Assembly: GCF_001968835.1 (NCBI RefSeq)
Contig: NZ_MRDE01000076.1
Coordinates: 62,001-126,000 of the forward strand
Reading direction: 5' to 3'
DNA: 64,000 nt
Source of the DNA: Tersicoccus phoenicis
GTDB taxonomy: Bacteria; Actinomycetota; Actinomycetes; Actinomycetales; Micrococcaceae
A program made the position numbers and the translations under genes. The first letter of the stretch is position 1; the number at the start of each line of letters is the position of its first letter. Positions 1-7,916 of this stretch are shown piece after piece. A model generated the notes under the pieces. The model made no database searches. It had not been told where the DNA came from and saw nothing but the letters and a program-made list of their open reading frames with translations.

Positions 1-228
1 GCCGTCCTGGGCGAACGAGGCGATGCCCCAGGCGCTGAGGGCGGCGAAGCCGACCATCAGCACGGCGGTCACGACCAGCAGCACCCAGGTGGACCGCAGA
101 CCGAAGAACTTGACCGTCTCGGCGGCGAGCACCCGCCCGAAGGAGGGGCCTGCCCCGGGCCGACCTCCGGTCCCGGCGCGGTGGGCGGCATCGTGCGGGG
201 AGCCGGCGTGAGAGGTGGCAGCGCTCAT
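1..228 (-). CDS. ABC transporter permease, N-terminal part (cut by window edge)
   Basis: The reading frame opens with ATG at 228 and stays open through the window edge, giving the first 76 residues. A hydrophilic 25-30 residue leader is followed by a segment ending ETVKFFGLRSTWVLLVV and then a hydrophobic stretch, which is the typical start of an ABC-2 type permease (first transmembrane helix at about residues 45-70). It lies 5 nt downstream of the ATPase gene on the same strand, so the two probably form one exporter with the ATPase as the cytosolic motor. Substrate cannot be told. The rest of the protein lies outside the window. Confidence 0.75.
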   Translation of the reverse strand, partial: MSAATSHAGSPHDAAHRAGTGGRPGAGPSFGRVLAAETVKFFGLRSTWVLLVVTAVLMVGFAALSAWGIASFAQDG

Positions 229-233
229 CGGGG

Positions 234-1157
234 TCACTTCCCTTCGGCGACCGGCTCGGCCGCGCGGTAGTCGACGTGGTCGTGGGTCAGGCGCAGGTAC
301 GCGTCTTCGAGGGAGGCCCGCATCGGAGTGAGTTCGCTCAGCAACAGACCGTGTTCCAGCGCCGCGCGGGAGATCTGGAGCGGGTCCCGGCCGGTGACGA
401 GCAGCCCGCCGTCGGTGCGCTGCTCGATGTGCACGCCGTCGCCGGCGATCGCCACGCCGAGCCGCTCCACGTCCGGGGACCGGACCAGTACCCGCGGCTG
501 CCCCTCGCCGTCGAGCATCGCGTCGATCGGGGAGTCGGCCATCAGCCGACCCTGCGCGATCACCACCAGGTGGTCCGCCGTCTGCGCCATCTCGCTCATC
601 AGGTGCGAGGAGATCAGCACCGTGCGGCCCTCCGCCGCCAGCGCCCGGGCGAGGTTGCGGACCCAGATCACACCCTCGGGGTCCAGGCCGTTGACCGGTT
701 CGTCCAGCACCAGCACGCCGGGGTCCCCCAGCATCGCGGTGGCGATGCCGAGCCGCTGGCCCATGCCGAGGGAGAAGCCGCCGACGCGTTTGCCGGCGAC
801 GTCGGAGAGTCCGGTCAGGCCGAGCACCTCGTCGACGCGGCGGGTGGAGATGCCATGGGTGGTCGCGAGGGCGCGGAGGTGGTTACGGGCGGTCCGACCG
901 GGGTGGACCGCGCGCGCCTCGAGCAGCGTGCCCACCTCCCGCAGGGGGGAGGCCAGTTCCTGGTAGCGCTTGCCGGCGAACGTCACGGACCCCGCGGTCG
1001 GCCGGTCCAGGCCCACGGCGACCCGCATCGTGGTGGACTTGCCGGCCCCGTTGGGGCCGAGGAACCCGGTCACCGTCCCGGTGCGCACCGTGAAGGAGAG
1101 GTCGTCGACGGCGACCTTCTCCCCGAATCGCTTGGTCAGATGCTCGACCTGGATCAT
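234..1157 (-). CDS. ABC transporter ATP-binding protein
   Basis: Cytosolic ATPase of an ABC exporter, 307 residues from ATG 1157. Walker A GPNGAGKST, a signature-like SLGMGQRLGI and Walker B VLVLDEPVNGLDPEG are all visible, followed by the H-loop region (SSHLMSEM). The C-terminal ~90 residues form the extra domain typical of the CcmA/drug-exporter (bacitracin or antibiotic efflux) subfamily. ATG 1157 is preferred over ATG 1190 because AGGAGAGG lies about 10 nt upstream and the protein then begins MIQVEHLTKRFGE, the usual start. It is followed at once by the permease gene. Substrate unknown. Confidence 0.9.
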   Translation of the reverse strand: MIQVEHLTKRFGEKVAVDDLSFTVRTGTVTGFLGPNGAGKSTTMRVAVGLDRPTAGSVTFAGKRYQELASPLREVGTLLEARAVHPGRTARNHLRALATTHGISTRRVDEVLGLTGLSDVAGKRVGGFSLGMGQRLGIATAMLGDPGVLVLDEPVNGLDPEGVIWVRNLARALAAEGRTVLISSHLMSEMAQTADHLVVIAQGRLMADSPIDAMLDGEGQPRVLVRSPDVERLGVAIAGDGVHIEQRTDGGLLVTGRDPLQISRAALEHGLLLSELTPMRASLEDAYLRLTHDHVDYRAAEPVAEGK

Positions 1158-1196
1158 GCCCCTGCCTCTCCTCGGTTGGTCACCTGTCATCGAACG

Positions 1197-2414
1197 CTAC
1201 CGGGTACGGTCGGTGCTTTCGACCTGCGGCGTGCCGCCGGGCCGGGACGAGGCCGTCGCGGGCGGACGCGCCGCCCGCACCGCGACGGTGGAGGCCAGGG
1301 CGACCACCCCGACGGCGAGCAGGGCGCTGCGGATCCCGACGCGGTCGCCGAGGAATCCGAGCACGGGCGGGCCGGCGAGGAAGGCGGAGTAACCGATGGT
1401 GGTGACCACCGAGACCCGGGCAGCGGCTCGTCGCGGCTCGTCGGCGGCGGCCGAGATGCCCAGCGGGAAGCCCATGGCGGCGCCCGCCCCCCAGAGCACG
1501 GCACCGATCAGGGCGGGCAGCACCCCGGGGGCGAGGACGAACAGCAGGACGCCGACCAGGCCGGTGCCGAAGCTCGCGTACAGCACCGCGACGCGGCCGA
1601 ACCGGTCCACCAGCGCGGAACCGGCGTACCGGAACACGGTCATGGAGAGCACGAACGCGGCGAAGGTCAGGGCTCCGGCCGCCTCGTCGACCCCCAGTCC
1701 GTCGACGGCGGCCTTGGCGATCCAGTCGTTCGCGGCACCCTCGGTCAAGGCCGCCCCCAGGACGATCAGTCCCAGCACCAGGGTGCGCGGCTCCCGCCAC
1801 GCGTCCAGCCGCCCCGGCGGGGGCCCGCCGTCGGGCTCGTGCACGGCGTCCGGCAGGAACCACCGGGGGATCACGGCCATGGCGATGACGGCGAGGACCA
1901 CGATCCCCCACAGGTGGGCGGGCAGGTCGACGCCCGCCCCGGCCATTCCCGCGCCCACCAGGGCCCCGATGAACGCGCCGCCGGAGAAACCCGCGTGGAA
2001 CTTCGGCAGCACGGTGGCGCGCAGCGCGCGCTCGACGTCGGTGCCCTGGATGTTCATCGACACGTCCCAGACGGCGATCCCGATGCCGAGCACGAACAGG
2101 GCGACGCCGGTCAGGGGAACGGAGGCGACGGTCAGCGCGCCGCCGAGGGCCGCCGCACCGGCGGCGGCGACACCGGCACCGAGTCGGACGCTGTTGGCCG
2201 AGCCGAGCCTGCCCACCACCGCCCCACTCAGCGGCAGCGCCAGCAGCGAACCGACGGCCCCGAACAGGAGCAACCCGCCGATCTGTCCCGAACTCAGTTG
2301 CAGGATCTGCGCGGCCGCGGGAATCCGGGCGGCCCACGTCGCGAAGACGAAACCGTTGAAGACGAACACGACGAAGGTGGCGACGAGCGCGGCGCGCGTG
2401 GACCGGGGGGACAC
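1197..2414 (-). CDS. MFS transporter
   Basis: 405-residue integral membrane protein with about 12 hydrophobic helices and a GTG start at 2414 (GAAGG just upstream). The N-terminus runs from a short charged leader into ATFVVFVFNGFVFATWAARI, the pattern of the YbjJ/FsR-like major facilitator branch. A central hydrophilic loop at about residues 190-210 (HEPDGGPPPGRLDAWREP) separates the two six-helix halves. Substrate cannot be inferred. It lies 9 nt upstream of the glycosyltransferase stop on the same strand, so co-transcription with 2424-3926 is plausible. Confidence 0.85.
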   Translation of the reverse strand: MSPRSTRAALVATFVVFVFNGFVFATWAARIPAAAQILQLSSGQIGGLLLFGAVGSLLALPLSGAVVGRLGSANSVRLGAGVAAAGAAALGGALTVASVPLTGVALFVLGIGIAVWDVSMNIQGTDVERALRATVLPKFHAGFSGGAFIGALVGAGMAGAGVDLPAHLWGIVVLAVIAMAVIPRWFLPDAVHEPDGGPPPGRLDAWREPRTLVLGLIVLGAALTEGAANDWIAKAAVDGLGVDEAAGALTFAAFVLSMTVFRYAGSALVDRFGRVAVLYASFGTGLVGVLLFVLAPGVLPALIGAVLWGAGAAMGFPLGISAAADEPRRAAARVSVVTTIGYSAFLAGPPVLGFLGDRVGIRSALLAVGVVALASTVAVRAARPPATASSRPGGTPQVESTDRTR

Positions 2415-2423
2415 CCCTTCAGC

Positions 2424-3926
2424 CTAGGCGTCGCCGCGCTGGTCGGTCCTCGCCGCCGGCCCGGGTCGCCGGTGACGCGTGAGCCAGGGCAGCACCTCGG
2501 CGGCACGGGCGAAGGGACCGCCCTGCGGGTCGTCGATCCCCTGCGCACGCACGACGTCCAGGTCCGGCCGGAGGATCTCGCGCACGACGGCGACCATCAG
2601 ATAGAGGAGGGCCAGCATGTGCGCGATCACCGCGAGGGCGTAGTAGAGCTTGTCGATGTTGTGCTGCGGGTTCCCGCCGGAGGTGAGCTGGCCGAGGTAC
2701 AGCCAGGTGGCCGCCCAGTGCAGCACCTCGATCACCTGCCAGACCAGGAAGCTGCGCCACCGCGGCCGGGCGAGGGCGAGCAACGGCACCAGCCAGAGCA
2801 CGTACTGCGGGGAGTAGACCTTGTTGGTCACCACGAAGGCGGCGACGATCAGGAAGGCCAGTTGCGCCAGCCGCGGTCGGCGGGGGCTGGTCAGCCCGAG
2901 CACGGCGATGGCCACGCAGCACAGCACGAACAGGCCGGTGCTGAGGGTGTTGATCGTCTCGACCGGCAGCGGGCCGATCCGGAGCCGGTCCGCCATCACC
3001 GTCTGCACGTACCAGAACGAGGAGAAGCCGGCCGGTCGGTCCCGGGTGAAGTCGAGGAAGTACCGCCACCCCGGGTAGTCGATCAGCATCAGCGGGAGGT
3101 TGACGACGAGCCAGCTGCCGGCGGCGCCGGCCGTGGTCAGCAGCAGCGGCCGCCACCGCCAGGTGCGGAAGGCCAGCACCACGATCGCCCCGAGCAGGAG
3201 CAGGGGATAGAGCTTGACGGCGGTCCCCAGGCCGATCAGCACCCCGGCGAGGACGAGCCGGTCGCGGGCGAACGCGAGCATCGCCAGGGCGGTGAGCATC
3301 ACGGCCCAGAAGTCCCAGTTGATGGTGGCGGACACGATCACGGCAGGCGCGACGGCGAGCATCGCGGCGTCCCACGGGCGGCGGTGGGTCATCCGAGCGG
3401 TCGCCACGACGGCGATGATCCACGTGGCGCCGACCAGGACGGCGTTGATGTCGAAGTAGGCGGTGCTGCGGGCGACCGAGGACCCGCTGCCGGGAACGAG
3501 CAGGGCCGTGAGACCGGCGAGCACGCCGAGCAGGACGGGATACTCGAACCGTTGACCGGGGGTGACGAACGGGATGACGCCCTGGTCCAGACCGCGCTGG
3601 CGGAACAGTTCCCCCCAGTCCGAGTAGCAGGCAGCGTAGAAGTGGTCCGGAGTCTGCCAGCCGTTGACCCGGCAGTACTGCTTGACCCCGACGGACAGCA
3701 CCGCGGCCACGACCGTGAGGACGACGACGACACGTTCGACCGTGAAGAAGCCCGGCGCGACGATCCCTGGTGCGGTGTGACGACCGAGCGGCCCGCCCAC
3801 GACCTCGGTCAACCCGCGCAGCACCGGGTCGGCGCGCGTCGGTGTCACGATCCGCATCACCCGGAACCGGCCCGGCCGCACCGGACGGCTCGGACCCCGT
3901 TCGCCGGGAGGCTCCTGTTCCGTCAT
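2424..3926 (-). CDS. GT87/DUF2029-type membrane glycosyltransferase
   Basis: 500-residue polytopic membrane protein with many hydrophobic helices between residues 50 and 440. It resembles the GT-C fold family 87 (DUF2029) of actinobacterial polyprenyl-phosphomannose-dependent mannosyltransferases: an acidic loop after helix 1 (around YSDWGELF), then a later VKLYPLLLL stretch and the conserved NKVYSPQYVLWL motif. Such enzymes add sugars to lipoglycans on the outer face of the membrane. ATG 3926 is chosen because it follows the CCA-adding enzyme stop by 11 nt and starts a clean hydrophilic leader. The reading frame is open far upstream only because of GC-rich codon bias. Exact acceptor unknown. 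Confidence 0.75.
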   Translation of the reverse strand: MTEQEPPGERGPSRPVRPGRFRVMRIVTPTRADPVLRGLTEVVGGPLGRHTAPGIVAPGFFTVERVVVVLTVVAAVLSVGVKQYCRVNGWQTPDHFYAACYSDWGELFRQRGLDQGVIPFVTPGQRFEYPVLLGVLAGLTALLVPGSGSSVARSTAYFDINAVLVGATWIIAVVATARMTHRRPWDAAMLAVAPAVIVSATINWDFWAVMLTALAMLAFARDRLVLAGVLIGLGTAVKLYPLLLLGAIVVLAFRTWRWRPLLLTTAGAAGSWLVVNLPLMLIDYPGWRYFLDFTRDRPAGFSSFWYVQTVMADRLRIGPLPVETINTLSTGLFVLCCVAIAVLGLTSPRRPRLAQLAFLIVAAFVVTNKVYSPQYVLWLVPLLALARPRWRSFLVWQVIEVLHWAATWLYLGQLTSGGNPQHNIDKLYYALAVIAHMLALLYLMVAVVREILRPDLDVVRAQGIDDPQGGPFARAAEVLPWLTRHRRPGPAARTDQRGDA

Positions 3927-3937
3927 CACGTCCTCTC

Positions 3938-5353
3938 TCACCGGGGCTGTTCGTCCCACCAGGCGCGGAGCAGCCGCTCCGCCTCGTCCACGGCCAGTGG
4001 CCCCCGGTCCATCCGCAGTCCGAGCAGGTACTGGTAGGCCCGGCCCACGACCGGTCCCGGGGGGATACCGAGGATGCGCATGATGTCGGTGCCGTTCAAA
4101 TCCGGGCGGATCGCCGCCAGCTCCTCCTGGTCGGCGAGGTCCGCGATGCGCTGCTCGAGGTCGTCGTAGGCGAAGGCCAGCCGTTCGGCCTTGCGTCGGT
4201 TGCGGGTGGTGACGTCGGAGCGGGTGAGCCGGTGCAGCCGCTCCAGGCTGTCTCCGGCGTCGGTCACGTACCGCCGCACCGCGGAGTCGGTCCAGCCCGC
4301 CTCGCCGTAGCCGTAGAACCGCATGTGCAGCTCGACCAGATGCACGACCGCCTTGATCGTGTCGTTGTCGAAGCGCAGCGCCCGCATCCGCCGCTCCGTC
4401 AGTTTGGCGCCGACGACGTCGTGGTGCCGGAAGCTGACCGCCCCACCGGCCTCGAACCGTCGCGTGGCGGGCTTGCCGACGTCGTGCATCAGGGCGGCGA
4501 ACCGCAGCACGAAATCCGGACCGGGCACGGGACCGTCCGGTCCGCTCTCCAGTTCTATCGCCTGCTCCAGCACGGTCAGGGAGTGCTCGTAGACGTCCTT
4601 GTGCCGATGGTGCTCGTCCGTCTCCAGCCGCAGCGCGCTGACCTCGGGCAGGATCCGGTCGGCCAGACCGGTCGAGACCAGCAGGTCTATCCCGGCCCGG
4701 GGGTCGCGGCCGCGGATCAGCCGCACCAGCTCCTCCCGGACGCGTTCGGCGGAGACGATGTCGATCCGGTCGGCCATCGCCCGCATCGCCGCCATAACGT
4801 CGTCGTCCACGGTCAGCATCAACTGGGACGCGAACCGGGCCGCTCGCATCATGCGCAGCGGGTCGTCCGCGAAGGACGACTCGGGGCTGCCCGGGGTCCG
4901 CAGCCGGCGCTCGCGCAGGTCCCGGATGCCGCCGAACGGGTCGACGAGGTCGAAGGTGGGCAGTCGGAGCGCCATCGCGTTCACGGTGAAGTCGCGGCGG
5001 GACAGATCCTCGGTCAGCGAGGAACCGAACGCGACGACGGGTTTGCGCGAGTCGGGGTCGTACGCCTCGGCCCGGTAGGTGGTCACCTCGAGGGTCAGGC
5101 CCCGCCGGCGCATCCCGATGGTGCCGAACGCGCGGCCGATCTCCCACCAGGCGTCCGCCCACGACGCGATCACGGCGACGATGTCGTCGGGTCGGGCGTC
5201 GGTGGTGAAGTCCAGATCCGGGGACGAACGCCCGAGGAACAGATCCCGTACCGGGCCGCCCACGAGGGAGATCTCGTGCCCGGCGGCGCGGAATCGGTCA
5301 CCGAGTTCCCGGACGACCGGGTCGATCCGGTCCACGTCGATCAGCTGCGTCAT
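3938..5353 (-). CDS. pcnA: CCA tRNA nucleotidyltransferase
   Basis: 471 residues. It adds or repairs the 3' CCA end of tRNAs in the cytosol, which matters here because neither tRNA in the window encodes CCA. The N-terminal nucleotidyltransferase domain shows LVGGPVRDLFLG, the metal-binding DLDFTT and RRDFTVNAMALR. A central RNA-binding region (ADDPLRMMRAARFASQ) follows, and then an HD-type domain (FAALMHDVGKP, about residue 285) as in actinobacterial class II enzymes. The start has GAAGGA 2-8 nt upstream. In mycobacteria the orthologue (pcnA) also sits divergently from a mutT-family gene and murJ, as here. Confidence 0.93.
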   Translation of the reverse strand: MTQLIDVDRIDPVVRELGDRFRAAGHEISLVGGPVRDLFLGRSSPDLDFTTDARPDDIVAVIASWADAWWEIGRAFGTIGMRRRGLTLEVTTYRAEAYDPDSRKPVVAFGSSLTEDLSRRDFTVNAMALRLPTFDLVDPFGGIRDLRERRLRTPGSPESSFADDPLRMMRAARFASQLMLTVDDDVMAAMRAMADRIDIVSAERVREELVRLIRGRDPRAGIDLLVSTGLADRILPEVSALRLETDEHHRHKDVYEHSLTVLEQAIELESGPDGPVPGPDFVLRFAALMHDVGKPATRRFEAGGAVSFRHHDVVGAKLTERRMRALRFDNDTIKAVVHLVELHMRFYGYGEAGWTDSAVRRYVTDAGDSLERLHRLTRSDVTTRNRRKAERLAFAYDDLEQRIADLADQEELAAIRPDLNGTDIMRILGIPPGPVVGRAYQYLLGLRMDRGPLAVDEAERLLRAWWDEQPR

Positions 5354-5459
5354 AGTCCTTCTACAGTGCCAGACCGCCGCCCCGCGCTGAATCGCGTGGG
5401 CCCTGCGGATCGGGTTCGCCAGCCTGCCCGGTGAATGCAGGCTCGGATGGGATCAAAGT

Positions 5460-5465
5460 TACAGT
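5460..5465 (+). promoter_or_regulatory. Candidate -10 element for a leaderless NUDIX transcript
   Basis: TACAGT ends 7 nt before the ATG at 5473, the spacing expected if transcription starts on the A of the start codon. It lies in the 119-bp divergent region between pcnA and the NUDIX gene. GGAGA also precedes the ATG, so a leadered transcript from another promoter is possible. Confidence 0.3.
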
Positions 5466-5472
5466 GGAGAGC

Positions 5473-5973
5473 ATGGCCCATCCCGTCCCGAGCGCGCCGA
5501 AACGGAACTCGTTGTTCGTTTCCGCGGCCCTCCCGACGGTCGAGGAAGTGTCCGCCGGTGGCGTCGTCGTCGATCTCGACGATGACGGCCGGCGCGTGGC
5601 CATCATCGCCCGGATCAACCGCGGCGGCCGCCTGGAGTGGTGCCTGCCGAAGGGTCATCCCGAGGATCAGGAGAGCGCCCCGGAGGCGGCGACCCGGGAG
5701 ATCGCGGAGGAGACCGGCATCGAGGGGGAAATCCTGGCCCCGCTGGGCAGCATCGACTACTGGTTCACGGTGACCGGGCACCGGGTGCACAAGACCGTGC
5801 ACCATTTCTTGCTCCGGGCGATCGGCGGCGAGCTGACCATCGAGAACGACCCCGATCACGAGGCCGTCGACGTCGCCTGGGTCCCGATGGCGGATCTGCC
5901 GGCTCGCCTGTCCTTCCCCAACGAACGCCGCATCGTCGACCTGGCCCTCCGGGTCCTCACCGACCGGGGCTAG
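5473..5973 (+). CDS. NUDIX hydrolase (MutT4-like)
   Basis: 166-residue cytosolic pyrophosphohydrolase. The full Nudix box occupies residues 61-83: G-x5-E-x7-REIAEETGI, with the catalytic glutamates in REIAEE. The position next to pcnA and upstream of murJ corresponds to mutT4 of mycobacteria. Probable role is removal of oxidised or non-canonical nucleoside diphosphate derivatives, but the substrate is not determined by sequence. ATG 5473 is preferred over the upstream ATG 5431 because it has GGAGA 4 nt before it and a -10-like TACAGT at leaderless spacing. The murJ start at 5975 follows its stop by 1 nt. Confidence 0.88.
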   Translation: MAHPVPSAPKRNSLFVSAALPTVEEVSAGGVVVDLDDDGRRVAIIARINRGGRLEWCLPKGHPEDQESAPEAATREIAEETGIEGEILAPLGSIDYWFTVTGHRVHKTVHHFLLRAIGGELTIENDPDHEAVDVAWVPMADLPARLSFPNERRIVDLALRVLTDRG

Positions 5974-5974
5974 C

Positions 5975-7738
5975 ATGTCAGGGCGGCCCGCCGCCGTCGA
6001 TTCTGAGACGATGACGTCGATGTCCACCGAAGAGCGCGCCGTCTCCCGCGGGGAGAACACAGCGCAGAAGTCGCCCGCCCCGCCGACCGCGGCCCGTTCC
6101 AGCGCGATCATGGCGGCCGGCACGCTCGTCTCCCGGGTGCTCGGCTTCCTCAAGATCATCGCGCTCGGGTACGCACTCAGTGCGACCTCCGCGCTGTACG
6201 ACACGTTCTCGGCGGCGAACAACCTGCCCAACCTGGTCTACGTGATGCTCGCGGCGGGCGTCTTCAACGCCGTGCTGGTGCCGCAGATCATCCGGGCCAG
6301 CAAGCAGCCCGACGGCGGGGCCGACTTCACCAGTCGGCTGGTGACGCTGATCGTACTGATCCTGGCCGCGCTGACCGTGCTCGTGACGGTGGGGGCGGGA
6401 GTGCTGATGCGCCTGACGACGCAGGGCTGGTCCGCCGAGCAACTGAACGTGGGCATCGCGTTCGCCCTGTGGTGCCTGCCCCAGATCTTCTTCTACGGTC
6501 TCTACGCCACCCTCGGTCAGATCCTCAACGCGCACGGACGGTTCGGCTGGTACATGTGGGCGCCCGCCATCAACAACGTGGTCGCCATCGCCGGCCTCGT
6601 GGTTTTCGTGCTGACCATGGGACGGAGCAGTGAGGCCACCCCGCACACGGTGGCGACCTGGACCACCGCGCAGACGGTGCTGCTGGCGGGCAGCTCCACC
6701 CTCGGCGTCGTGTGCCAGGCCCTCCTGCTGGTGCCGCCGATCCGTGCACTGCGACTCCGGCTGCGGCCACGGTTCGGGTGGCGCGGCATCGGCCTCGGCG
6801 CGGCCGGCCGGGTCGCCGGCTGGACCATCCTCACCATGATCGTCAGCAACGGCGTGTTCCTGTTCGCGACGTACCCGACGGCGTCGATCGCGTCGGGCGC
6901 CAAACGGCCCGGGGAGAACATCGCCGGGCAGGGCGTCCTGGACACGGCGAGCATGATCTACACCCTGCCCCACGCGATCGTGGCGCTGTCGATCGCGACG
7001 GTGCTGTTCAACCGGATGTCGGCCGCCTCGGCCACCGGTGACGTCGGAGCGGTACGGACCGCACTCTCCCGCGGGCTGCGCACGACGGCGGTGGCAACGG
7101 TGTTCGGCGCGGGCGCCCTGCTGGTGCTCGCCGGTCCGCTCGGCATGTTGTTCGCCGGGGGCAGGGCCGCCGACGGCGCCGTGATGGGGCAGACCGTGGT
7201 CCTGCTCGCGGTCGGCGCTCCGTTCTTCAGCATCGGCTACCTGATGAATCGGGTCTTCTACGCGGAGGAGGACGCGCGCACGCCGTTCCTCATCCAGTGT
7301 GGCCTCGCGGTGTGGGGCATCCTGGCGGCCGGCGCGATCCAACTGGCGTATCATGCGGGTGTTCTGCCGGCGAACCGGCTGATCTTCGCCCTGGCCCTCA
7401 GTTATACCGTGCAGAACATCCTCGCCGTCGTCATCACGCATCCGCTGATCAAACGCCGGCTCGGGGGTGACTACGACGGCGCTCGGATCCTGGATTCCCA
7501 CCTGAAGATGACCCTGGCAACCTTCGGGTCCGCGATCGTCGGTGGGTTGTTGCTGTACCTGGTCGGGGGGTTCGACGTCGGCGGCTTTCCCTGGCACAGC
7601 TTGATCACGGCGGCACTGACCATCGCCGGGACGGGCCTGGTGATGCTGGTCGTCTACCTGGTCCTGCTGCGGGCGCTCCGGGTCCGCGAACTGGGCAGTT
7701 TCCTCGATCCGCTGCTCGGCCGGTTGCGGCGCCGCTGA
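5975..7738 (+). CDS. murJ: Lipid II flippase MurJ (MviN family)
   Basis: 587 residues with 14-15 predicted membrane helices. It flips lipid II across the cytoplasmic membrane for peptidoglycan synthesis. The first helix begins SAIMAAGTLVSRVLGFLK, with the conserved arginine of the MOP-superfamily lining the central cavity, followed by an ANNLPNLVYVMLAAGVFN segment characteristic of MurJ. ATG 5975 nearly abuts the NUDIX stop; in-frame ATGs at 6011 and 6020 are alternatives and none has a strong Shine-Dalgarno. In mycobacteria the orthologue carries a C-terminal pseudokinase and extracellular domain. Here the protein stops after the membrane domain and those parts are encoded by the next gene. 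Confidence 0.92.
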   Translation: MSGRPAAVDSETMTSMSTEERAVSRGENTAQKSPAPPTAARSSAIMAAGTLVSRVLGFLKIIALGYALSATSALYDTFSAANNLPNLVYVMLAAGVFNAVLVPQIIRASKQPDGGADFTSRLVTLIVLILAALTVLVTVGAGVLMRLTTQGWSAEQLNVGIAFALWCLPQIFFYGLYATLGQILNAHGRFGWYMWAPAINNVVAIAGLVVFVLTMGRSSEATPHTVATWTTAQTVLLAGSSTLGVVCQALLLVPPIRALRLRLRPRFGWRGIGLGAAGRVAGWTILTMIVSNGVFLFATYPTASIASGAKRPGENIAGQGVLDTASMIYTLPHAIVALSIATVLFNRMSAASATGDVGAVRTALSRGLRTTAVATVFGAGALLVLAGPLGMLFAGGRAADGAVMGQTVVLLAVGAPFFSIGYLMNRVFYAEEDARTPFLIQCGLAVWGILAAGAIQLAYHAGVLPANRLIFALALSYTVQNILAVVITHPLIKRRLGGDYDGARILDSHLKMTLATFGSAIVGGLLLYLVGGFDVGGFPWHSLITAALTIAGTGLVMLVVYLVLLRALRVRELGSFLDPLLGRLRRR

Positions 7739-7916
7739 GCGTGTCCGCCCGCTCCGGTCGCCGCATCGAGGACACTCCGAGACGCACGGTGCCGCGCCGC
7801 AGCCGGACGCGGGAGCATCGCTTCGGTAGGATCGGATCGATCGTCGACCCCAGCATCGTCGACCGATCGGTGGGTCCGGCCGGTCCCGCCGTCCATCGAG
7901 GGAAGCGGGTTTCTCC

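Noticed and set aside
276-4037. A 1253-codon plus-strand open frame
   Set aside because: It lies antisense to the ABC ATPase, MFS and glycosyltransferase genes; composition is Arg/Gly/Pro/His-rich shadow sequence with no domain.
2424-5162. Extended 912-codon version of the glycosyltransferase gene
   Set aside because: Its first ~410 codons are an out-of-frame shadow of the CCA-adding enzyme; the real start is ATG 3926.
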